Shown: in pieces, positions 1 to 5,744 of the stretch
How the letters are laid out: the number at the start of each line of letters is the position of its first letter
Numbering within the stretch: position 1 is the stretch's first letter
Assembly (NCBI GenBank): GCA_944320235.1
Contig: CALUGQ010000004.1
Location: forward strand, 62,001-126,000
Reading direction: 5' to 3'
Source: an uncultured Prevotella sp.
GTDB taxonomy: Bacteria; Bacteroidota; Bacteroidia; Bacteroidales; Bacteroidaceae
DNA length: 64,000 nt
The notes under the pieces: generated by a model
The model's database searches: none
Seen by the model: the letters and a program-made list of their open reading frames with translations, nothing else
Told to the model about the DNA's origin: nothing
Program-made: the position numbers and the translations under genes

Positions 1-90
1 GATGATGCTTACGATTTCATGGCCGCGGCTGAGGGCCGTCTGCTCTATCATCTTGCCCATCTTGCCGTAGCCGATTAATGCTATTTTCAT
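1..90 (-). CDS. dapB: 4-hydroxy-tetrahydrodipicolinate reductase, N-terminal fragment
   Basis: Only the first 30 codons are in the window; the gene continues beyond base 1. The minus strand reads MKIALIGYGKMGKMIEQ from an ATG at 90, a Rossmann-type N-terminus (GYGKMG) typical of Bacteroidales DapB. DapB reduces hydroxy-tetrahydrodipicolinate with NAD(P)H in the lysine/diaminopimelate pathway, which would supply the DAP used by the murE gene in this window. A TAACTTTG promoter box lies on the same strand just upstream at 113-120. Because only 30 residues are visible, another small Rossmann oxidoreductase is not excluded, but the glycine motif and the following SRGHEIV fit DapB well. Confidence 0.75.
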   Translation of the reverse strand, partial: MKIALIGYGKMGKMIEQTALSRGHEIVSII

Positions 91-112
91 GTCAGTCTTA
101 TGTTTAACGTTG

Positions 113-120
113 CAAAGTTA
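113..120 (-). promoter_or_regulatory. -7 promoter box TAACTTTG for dapB
   Basis: The minus strand matches the Bacteroidetes -7 consensus TAnnTTTG followed by C, 23 bases upstream of the dapB ATG. No convincing -33 element was seen. Confidence 0.6.
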
Positions 121-180
121 GCTATTTTTGCCCATACTCCGCTGGTTTTCAGCCAAAAAAATGAGCCGCGCGGCTGCGCT

Positions 181-206
181 GCCGCCCGCCCGGGCGGCGT
201 TTTTTG
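181..206 (+). terminator. GC hairpin followed by a T-run
   Basis: GCCGCCCG (181-188) pairs with CGGGCGGC (191-198) and is followed by GTTTTTTG, the form of a rho-independent terminator on the plus strand. No plus-strand gene precedes it in the window, so if real it ends a short RNA started near 137. Confidence 0.4.
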
Positions 207-334
207 CATTGTTTCATGATTGTTAGCATGCTTTCAGCCCCGCGCCACGGCCGGCGGGGCTGGGGGCGCGGGCGGCCGGTGCCGTCGCTTTCCTTTACAA
301 AAGCCTGCGCTGCCGGCCATGCGGCCCGCCCGGC

Positions 335-453
335 AGCGCGAAACGGCCCGCGCCGCGCCGCAGAACGGGCCGTATGGCAGCGCGAGACGGCCCGTTCGGC
401 AACGCAAGGCGATGCCAGCAGGCAATGCGCTGAGCCTCAGCGCATTGGCGCAG
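335..453 (+). repeat. Composite palindromic repeat, copy A
   Basis: Units related to GAAACGGGCCGTTTTGC occur between 335 and 405. They are followed by the quasi-palindromic module, here a perfect 23-bp inverted repeat: AATGCGCTGAG at 424-434, a central C, then its reverse complement at 436-446. The order is array then module, as in the other seven copies. Confidence 0.6.
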
Positions 454-566
454 AGGCGCGGCGGTGGCGACAAATCTTTACACGGCGCACCGCGCCGCAC
501 GCCGGGCAAAACGCCGGGCCGGAGATGTTTTTCGCCTGCAAAACTGGCTGGCTCGCGGATTTTTCG

Positions 567-574
567 TATCTTTG
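567..574 (+). promoter_or_regulatory. -7 promoter box TATCTTTG for the DUF2851 gene
   Basis: The box matches TAnnTTTG and is followed by C, 30 bases before the ATG at 605, which is the usual spacing for a short leader in this phylum. Confidence 0.65.
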
Positions 575-604
575 CACCTGCGTTAAGCTTAAAAGCGCAA
601 AGGC

Positions 605-1912
605 ATGGAGAAACTGCTGCACTACACATGGAAGCACCGCCTGCTGCCACTCGCGGGGCTGCGCACCGCCGACGGGCGCGAGGTCGAGGTAATCGACCCC
701 GGGCTGCCCAACGGTGACGCCGGGCCCGACTTCTTCAACGCCAAGGTGCGCATAGGCGGCACGCTCTGGGTGGGCAACGTGGAGCTGCACGACCGCGCCT
801 CCGACTGGCACGCGCACGGTCACGACCGCGACAGGGCATACGACAACGTGGTGCTCCACGTCGTCGGCGAGGCCGACGCCGTGGCCACCGACAGCAGCGG
901 CCGGGCCGTGGCGCAGGTACAGGTGGCCGTGCCCGAGGCCGTGGCACGGGCATACGCCGAGTTGCAGGCCGCCGACAGCCTGCCGCCATGCCGCCACGCC
1001 GTGGCCACGCTGCCGCGCCTGGCGGTAAGCTCGTGGCTGGCAGCGCTGCAGGCGGAGCGCCTGCAGCAGAAGGCCGAGGCCATAAGCCGCAGGGCAGCCA
1101 TGAAGGGCGGGGCGTGGGAAGAGGCTTACTTCGCCACGCTGGCGCGCAACTTCGGCTTCGGCATCAACAGCGACGCCTTCGAAGCCTGGGCCATGAGCGT
1201 GCCGCAAGGGCCCGCCGCCCACCACCGCGACGACCTCTTCCAGGTAGAGGCCATCTTCATGGGGCAGGCGGGGCTGCTGCAAGACGAGGCCATAAGCCCG
1301 CGCCACCGCGGCGAGGCCGCCGCCGACGGCTACCTGCAGCGGCTGCGGGCCGAGTATGCCTACCTGGCGAGGAAGTTCGGCCTCAGCCCGATGGACTGCA
1401 AGCTGTGGCGGTTCCTGCGCCTCAGGCCGCAGAACTTCCCGCACATACGCATAGCCCAGATGGCCACCCTCTACCACGAGGGGCGCACGCGCCTGGGCCT
1501 GCTGCTCGAATGCCGGGGCATCGATGACGTGAGGCAGCTGCTGGCCACTCATGTGTCGCCATACTGGGAGACGCACTACACGTTTGGCAAGGAGAGCCCG
1601 CTGAGCCCCAAGCGCCTCTCGGGGCAGTCGCTCGACCTGCTGGCCATCAACACCGCCATACCGGTGCTCTTCGCCTACGGCCGCCACACCATGGACGAGC
1701 CGCTGTGCCAGCGGGCATTCGAACTGCTCGACAGCCTGAAGCCCGAAGACAACGCCGTCATACGCACCTGGCGCGAGTGCGGGCTGAGCGCCAGGACCGC
1801 CGGCGACAGCCAGGCCCTCATGCAGCTCAAGCACGCATACTGCGACCGCCGCGACTGCCTGCGCTGCCGCTTCGGCTACGAGTACCTCAAGAGAGTGAAG
1901 GGCCAGGGATGA
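605..1912 (+). CDS. DUF2851 family protein
   Basis: This 435-residue protein is recognised as the DUF2851 family, widespread in Bacteroidetes and of unknown function. The N-terminal part carries the family signature GPDFFNAKVRIGG...GNVELH, followed by a histidine/aspartate-rich DWHAHGHDRDRAYDNVVLHVV stretch (about residues 38-90). The C-terminus has a cysteine cluster of the form CDRRDCLRC (about residues 416-424) that could bind a metal or cluster. No signal peptide or membrane segment is visible, so it is probably cytoplasmic. It starts 30 bases after a good promoter box and is followed by a repeat-containing gap before the thioesterase gene. The acidic and histidine residues near the N-terminus could suit a metal-dependent hydrolase or nuclease, but that is only a guess. 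Confidence 0.8.
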   Translation: MEKLLHYTWKHRLLPLAGLRTADGREVEVIDPGLPNGDAGPDFFNAKVRIGGTLWVGNVELHDRASDWHAHGHDRDRAYDNVVLHVVGEADAVATDSSGRAVAQVQVAVPEAVARAYAELQAADSLPPCRHAVATLPRLAVSSWLAALQAERLQQKAEAISRRAAMKGGAWEEAYFATLARNFGFGINSDAFEAWAMSVPQGPAAHHRDDLFQVEAIFMGQAGLLQDEAISPRHRGEAAADGYLQRLRAEYAYLARKFGLSPMDCKLWRFLRLRPQNFPHIRIAQMATLYHEGRTRLGLLLECRGIDDVRQLLATHVSPYWETHYTFGKESPLSPKRLSGQSLDLLAINTAIPVLFAYGRHTMDEPLCQRAFELLDSLKPEDNAVIRTWRECGLSARTAGDSQALMQLKHAYCDRRDCLRCRFGYEYLKRVKGQG

Positions 1913-2000
1913 AAGGGCGGGAGCCTGGCCGCGCCATCCGGCGGGGCGGCCATCGCGGAAGGGCAGGCTTCACAGCGCCTCACGCCTTCACGCACCACCA

Positions 2001-2058
2001 GGCCTCCCAAATCTCCCAGGTCTCCCAAAACTCCCAGACCTCCCAAACCTCCCAAAAA
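2001..2058. repeat. CTCCCAAAA-type tandem repeat, locus 1
   Basis: Seven short units of the type CTCCCAAA / CTCCCAG lie directly before the thioesterase ATG at 2072. The complementary strand is a series of GGGA runs spaced a few bases apart and could form a G-quadruplex. Related tracts precede the next genes at 3719-3790 and 4819-4870. Confidence 0.6.
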
Positions 2059-2071
2059 CAGCGAGAAAACA

Positions 2072-2470
2072 ATGGAATATATCTTCGAGACCAAGATGCA
2101 GGTGCGCGACTACGAGTGCGACATCGAGGGCATAGTGAACAACGCCAACTACCTGCACTACACCGAGCACACGCGCCACCTCTTCCTCAAAGAGTGCGGG
2201 CTGAGCTTCGCCGAGATGCACCGGCGCGGCACCGACGCCGTAGTGGCGCGCATGAACCTGCAATACAAGGTGCCGCTGCGCTGCGACGACGAGTTCTTCT
2301 CGCGCCTCGCCCTCAGGAAAGAGGGCCTGCGCTACGTGTTCTTCCACGACATCTTCCGCGCCTCCGACGGCAAGCTCTGCTTCAAGAGCACCGTCGAGGT
2401 GGTGTGCCTCGTGGGCGGGCGGCTTGCCAACAGCCCCGACTACGACCGCGCGCTGGCCAAATACATTTAG
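2072..2470 (+). CDS. Acyl-CoA thioesterase, YbgC/4HBT hotdog family
   Basis: This 132-residue protein has the length and shape of a single hotdog domain. The N-terminal VRDYECDIEGIVNNANYLHY corresponds to the active-site segment of 4-hydroxybenzoyl-CoA thioesterase/YbgC proteins, where an Asp (here within CDIEGIV) and the following Asn/Tyr-rich helix are characteristic. Such enzymes hydrolyse acyl-CoA or acyl-ACP thioesters in the cytoplasm; the substrate cannot be told from sequence. The start is fixed by the family N-terminus and lies just after a CTCCC repeat. The gene is separated from dprA by 3 bases, so the two are probably cotranscribed although functionally unrelated. Confidence 0.8.
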   Translation: MEYIFETKMQVRDYECDIEGIVNNANYLHYTEHTRHLFLKECGLSFAEMHRRGTDAVVARMNLQYKVPLRCDDEFFSRLALRKEGLRYVFFHDIFRASDGKLCFKSTVEVVCLVGGRLANSPDYDRALAKYI

Positions 2471-2473
2471 CCG

Positions 2474-3601
2474 ATGGACACGCAGGAAACGCTCTTCGCC
2501 ATGGCGCTGACGCGCATAAGCAACTTCAACTTCGCCACGGCACTGGCACTTTACCGCGAGCTGGGCAGCGCGCGGGCAGTCTACGAGCACCGAGCCGACA
2601 TACGCGACGTGGTGGAAGGCTGCCCGGCGAGGCTCGTCGGGGCGCTCGCCGACTGGCATGAGCCGCTGCGGCGGGCCGAGGCCGAGATGGAGTTCGCGGC
2701 CACCCACGGCATCAGCGTGCTCACCCCCGCCGACCCGCGCTACCCCCGCCGCCTCGCCGAATGCGCCGACGCGCCCATCACCCTCTACTACAGAGGCTCG
2801 GCAGACCTCAACCAGCCGAGGGTGGTCAGCGTCGTGGGGACACGCCACTCCACGCCTTACGGCCACGACCTCGTGCAGAAGCTCATGGCCGGCCTGCGCG
2901 AACTGTGCCCGCGGGTGCTCGTGGTGAGCGGCCTGGCCTACGGTATCGACATCTGTGCCCACCGCCAGGCGCTGGCCTGCGGCTACGAGACGGTGGCCGT
3001 GCTTGCCCACGGCCTGGACCGCATATACCCGCCGCGCCACCGCGACACGGCCCTGGCCATGCTCACACAGGGAGGGCTGCTCACCGAGTTCATGAGCGGG
3101 ACGAACGCCGACAAGGCCAACTTCGTGCGCCGAAACAGGATTGTGGCCGGCATGGCCGACGCCACGGTGCTCGTTGAGAGCGCGGCCAAGGGCGGCGGGC
3201 TCATCACCGCCGGCATAGCGCGCAGCTACAACCGCGACGTGCTGGCGTTCCCCGGGGCGGTGGGCGCGCCTTGCTCCGAGGGCTGCAACCGCCTGATACG
3301 CGACAACGGGGCGGCTCTGATAACATCTGCCGACGACCTTGTGGACGCCCTGCGGTGGCGCGACGAGGCGCAGGCAGGGCGCGCACGACGCGAAGGGATA
3401 GAGCGGCAGCTCTTCCCCGAGCTTTCGGCTGAGGAGAGGATGGTGGCCGACCTGCTCGGCAAGACCAACGACTTGCAGCTCAACATCATCACCGTGAAGA
3501 CGGGGCTGCCTGTGGCACGCCTCACGGCACTGCTCTTTCAGATGGAGATGAAGGGGGTGGTGAGGCCGCTGGCCGGCGGAACGTACCACTTGGTGAATTA
3601 A
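2474..3601 (+). CDS. dprA: DNA processing protein DprA
   Basis: The 375-residue protein contains the Rossmann-like DprA/Smf fold. Motifs seen are VSVVGTRHSTPYG (about residue 118), VVSGLAYGIDICAHRQAL (about residue 152), and the SGTNADKANFVRRNRIVAG segment, all characteristic of the ssDNA-binding core. A small winged-helix-like C-terminal domain follows (about residues 310-375). DprA loads RecA onto incoming single-stranded DNA during natural transformation. In Bacteroidetes it is common even where competence is unproven. It overlaps an AT-rich duplicated tract that begins at its stop codon. An N-terminal SAM/HhH-like region (residues 1-65) matches the usual three-part architecture. Confidence 0.92.
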   Translation: MDTQETLFAMALTRISNFNFATALALYRELGSARAVYEHRADIRDVVEGCPARLVGALADWHEPLRRAEAEMEFAATHGISVLTPADPRYPRRLAECADAPITLYYRGSADLNQPRVVSVVGTRHSTPYGHDLVQKLMAGLRELCPRVLVVSGLAYGIDICAHRQALACGYETVAVLAHGLDRIYPPRHRDTALAMLTQGGLLTEFMSGTNADKANFVRRNRIVAGMADATVLVESAAKGGGLITAGIARSYNRDVLAFPGAVGAPCSEGCNRLIRDNGAALITSADDLVDALRWRDEAQAGRARREGIERQLFPELSAEERMVADLLGKTNDLQLNIITVKTGLPVARLTALLFQMEMKGVVRPLAGGTYHLVN

Positions 3602-3700
3602 GAATTAAGAATTAAAAATTAAAAAAATATGCGTCGTGGCAGGGCGAGAAGAATTAAGAATTAAAAATTAAGAATTAAGAAAATATGCGTCATGGCAGGG
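3594..3700. repeat. AT-rich direct duplication after dprA
   Basis: Two copies of a unit built from GAATTAAGAATTAAAAATTAA followed by AAAATATGCGTC and TGGCAGGG lie at about 3602-3643 and 3651-3700. The first overlaps the dprA stop codon. They differ by one substitution in the GC part and by a short insertion in the AT part, so the duplication looks recent. Confidence 0.65.
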
Positions 3701-3718
3701 GGTGACCCACATATTCAC

Positions 3719-3790
3719 AGCCCTCCCAAAACTCCCAGCCCTCCCAAAACTCCCAGCCCTCCTAAGGCTCCCAGCCCTCCCCCCCAAAAA
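3719..3790. repeat. CTCCCAAAA-type tandem repeat, locus 2
   Basis: Units of about 18 bases (CCCTCCCAAAACTCCCAG and variants) repeat three to four times and end 12 bases before the DusB-family ATG. The tract is open in the dusB frame and would encode a Ser/Pro/Lys run, but the family N-terminus begins after it. Confidence 0.6.
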
Positions 3791-3802
3791 AACCAAAAGA
3801 AC

Positions 3803-4810
3803 ATGAAGATAGCAAACATAGACTTAGGCCCACGCCCGGTGCTGCTCGCACCGATGGAAGACGTGACCGACATAGGCTTCCGCCTGTTGTGCAAGCGGTT
3901 CGGGGCCTCGATGGTGTACACGGAGTTCGTAAGCGCCGAGGCGCTGGTGCGCTCGGTCAAGGCCACGGAGCGCAAGCTGGCCATCAGCGACGAGGAAAGG
4001 CCAGTGGGGATACAGATATATGGCCGCTCGGTGGAGGCCATGGTGGAGGCCGCCCGCATAGTGGAGCAGGCGCGGCCCGACGTGATTGACCTCAACTTTG
4101 GCTGCCCGGTGAAGAAGGTGGCGGCCAAGGGCGCGGGAGCGGGCCTGCTGCAGAACATACCGCTGATGCTCGACATAACGCGCGAGGTGGCCAGGGCGGT
4201 GAAGACTCCCGTCACGGTGAAGACGCGCCTGGGCTGGGACTCGCAGCACATAGTGATTGAGGACCTGGCCGAGCGGCTGCAGGATTGCGGCATAAGCGCG
4301 CTCACCATTCATGGCCGCACGCGGGCCCAGATGTACACGGGCGAGGCCGACTGGGAGCCGATAGCGGCCGTGAGGCGCAACCCGCGCATAAAGATACCCA
4401 TCATAGGCAACGGCGACATAACCTCGGCCGAGCAGGCCGAGCAGGCGTTCAGCCGCTACGGGGTGGACGCGGTGATGGTGGGCCGCGCCACGTTCGGCCG
4501 CCCCTGGGTGTTCAAGGAGATGCGCGACCGCCTCGACCTCGGCCCCGGGGCAGGCACGCCCCTCACCACCGACGAGAAGGTTGGCGTGCTGCTGGAGCAG
4601 CTGCGCATCAACGTGGAGCGCATCGACGAGTACCGGGGCATACTGCACACGCGGCGGCACCTGGCCGCCACGCCGCTGTTCAAGGGCATACCCGACTTCC
4701 GCCAGACGCGCATCGCCATGCTCAGGGCCGAGACCGTAAGCGAGCTGACCGGGCTGGTGCTCCGCGCAGCCGCGATGGCAAAGGCCGCCGAGGCCGCCCG
4801 CCGGGAGTGA
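3803..4810 (+). CDS. dusB: tRNA-dihydrouridine synthase, DusB-type
   Basis: This 335-residue flavoenzyme reduces uridines in tRNA D-loops using NAD(P)H. The TIM-barrel signatures are all present: LAPMEDVTDIGFR near the N-terminus, DLNFGCPVKKV with the catalytic cysteine (about residue 101), TVKTRLGW, HGRTRAQMY, IIGNGDI and VMVGRATFGRPW, the last forming the FMN phosphate site. I chose ATG 3803 (MKIANIDLGPRPVLLAPM) because it matches the family. An in-frame upstream ATG at 3692 would add 37 residues translated from the CTCCC repeat. The gene is followed by another CTCCC tract and the NUDIX gene. DusB versus another Dus paralogue is assigned from overall similarity and is less certain than the family. 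Confidence 0.88.
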   Translation: MKIANIDLGPRPVLLAPMEDVTDIGFRLLCKRFGASMVYTEFVSAEALVRSVKATERKLAISDEERPVGIQIYGRSVEAMVEAARIVEQARPDVIDLNFGCPVKKVAAKGAGAGLLQNIPLMLDITREVARAVKTPVTVKTRLGWDSQHIVIEDLAERLQDCGISALTIHGRTRAQMYTGEADWEPIAAVRRNPRIKIPIIGNGDITSAEQAEQAFSRYGVDAVMVGRATFGRPWVFKEMRDRLDLGPGAGTPLTTDEKVGVLLEQLRINVERIDEYRGILHTRRHLAATPLFKGIPDFRQTRIAMLRAETVSELTGLVLRAAAMAKAAEAARRE

Positions 4811-4818
4811 GGCCTGCC

Positions 4819-4870
4819 ATCCCAGCCGCTCCCAATGCTCCCAGCCCTCCCAAAACTCCCATCTCTCCCG
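4819..4870. repeat. CTCCCAAAA-type tandem repeat, locus 3
   Basis: Units such as CTCCCAATG, CTCCCAGCC and CTCCCAAAA repeat in the 82-bp gap between dusB and the NUDIX gene, ending 22 bases before the ATG. This is the third successive gap with the same type of tract. Confidence 0.55.
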
Positions 4871-4892
4871 CAAACATCCAAAAATACACAAT

Positions 4893-5435
4893 ATGCATCC
4901 ATTAGAGAAATTCGCTTACTGCCCCGTGTGCGGCAGCAAGCACTTCGCCGAACACAACGCGAAGAGCAAGAAGTGCGACAACTGCGGCTTCACCTATTAC
5001 CAGAACCCCAGCGCGGCCACGGCCGCATTCATAGTCAACGGCCGCGGCGAGCTGCTCGTGGAGCGGCGGGGCAAGGAGCCGGCCAAGGGCACGCTCGACC
5101 TGCCAGGAGGCTTCATCGACAACGGCGAGACCGCCGAGGAGGGCGTGGCCCGCGAGATAATGGAGGAGACGGGGCTGCGCGTAACCCGCGCGGAGTACAT
5201 GTTCAGCCTGCCCAACGTATACCTCTATTCGGGCATGAACATACAGACGCTCGACATATTCTTCCGCTGCGAGGTGGGCGAGGGCGAGCCCGTGGCGGCC
5301 GACGATGCCGCCGAGTGCTTCTGGCTGCCCATGGCCGACATCCACACCGAGCAGTTTGGCCTGCGTTCCATACGCCAGGCACTATATCTTTTCCTGAAAA
5401 ATCGCCAAGAGCAGGGCGGCGGCGCAAGCCGCTGA
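4893..5435 (+). CDS. NUDIX hydrolase with N-terminal zinc ribbon
   Basis: The 180-residue protein starts with a four-cysteine zinc ribbon (CPVCG at about 10-14 and CDNCG at about 29-33). The NUDIX box follows at about residues 70-92, GGFIDNGETAEEGVAREIM followed by EETGL, with the Gx5Ex7REUxEExGU pattern intact. The layout resembles NADH pyrophosphatase-like proteins, but it is shorter and lacks the SQPWPFPxS motif of NudC, so the substrate (some nucleoside diphosphate-X) is open. The last residues and the stop codon (5433-5435) lie inside the palindromic module of repeat copy B, so the natural C-terminus was probably altered by the repeat. Confidence 0.82.
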   Translation: MHPLEKFAYCPVCGSKHFAEHNAKSKKCDNCGFTYYQNPSAATAAFIVNGRGELLVERRGKEPAKGTLDLPGGFIDNGETAEEGVAREIMEETGLRVTRAEYMFSLPNVYLYSGMNIQTLDIFFRCEVGEGEPVAADDAAECFWLPMADIHTEQFGLRSIRQALYLFLKNRQEQGGGASR

Positions 5436-5530
5436 GCCTCAGCGGGTTAGGCAGACGCCCCGTTTCGCCGCGCGAAACGGGGCGTCTTGCGCTGCGAAAC
5501 GGGCTGTTTTGAGCTGCAAAACAGGCCCCG
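5424..5530 (-). repeat. Composite palindromic repeat, copy B
   Basis: The module (5424-5453, centred on GCTGAGCCTCAGC) overlaps the NUDIX stop codon. It is followed by a perfect 15-bp inverted repeat, GACGCCCCGTTTCGC at 5454-5468 and its complement at 5472-5486, then two further 22-bp units. On the minus strand the order is array then module. Apart from this element and the topA promoter, I see nothing in the 309-bp gap 5436-5744. Confidence 0.65.
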
Positions 5531-5710
5531 CCGGCAGCGCAGCCCCGCCGCGGCGCGTGCGCAGGGCTGCTTTTGTAAAGCAAATTCAAAACGCGCACGT
5601 GGCGCAAGGCTGGCACGGCAGCTGCGGCCTGCGCGGCAGGCAAAAAAGCCGAAACAATTAAAAAAACAGAAAAAAGGACTAATATATAATGTGATAGCCG
5701 ACTTTTTGCT

Positions 5711-5718
5711 TACTTTTG
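5711..5718 (+). promoter_or_regulatory. -7 promoter box TACTTTTG for topA
   Basis: It matches TAnnTTTG followed by C, 27 bases upstream of the topA ATG in an AT-rich stretch that stands out from the surrounding GC-rich DNA. Confidence 0.65.
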
Positions 5719-5744
5719 CACCCCAAACAAACCATTAACGGAAG

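Larger units (their letters stand above)
91..604. other. 514-bp gap between divergent dapB and DUF2851 gene
   Basis: This divergent intergenic region holds the dapB promoter (113-120), a possible plus-strand promoter (123-130) followed by a GC hairpin plus T-run (181-206), one copy of the composite 22-bp palindromic repeat (335-453), and the DUF2851 promoter (567-574). Several long open frames cross it on both strands. They are GC-driven, lack family similarity and overlap the repeat, so I treat the region as non-coding. Confidence 0.6.

Noticed and set aside
204..717. Overlapping open frames of 138-165 codons on both strands before the DUF2851 gene
   Set aside because: They run through the palindromic repeat and the DUF2851 promoter, and have only low-complexity Arg/Ala composition.
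3692..3802. An N-terminal Ser/Pro/Lys-rich extension of the Dus protein
   Set aside because: It is the translation of the CTCCC repeat; the Dus family N-terminus begins exactly at ATG 3803.
4893..5435. NADH pyrophosphatase NudC
   Set aside because: The zinc ribbon and NUDIX box fit, but the SQPWPFPxS signature after the box is missing and the protein is too short.
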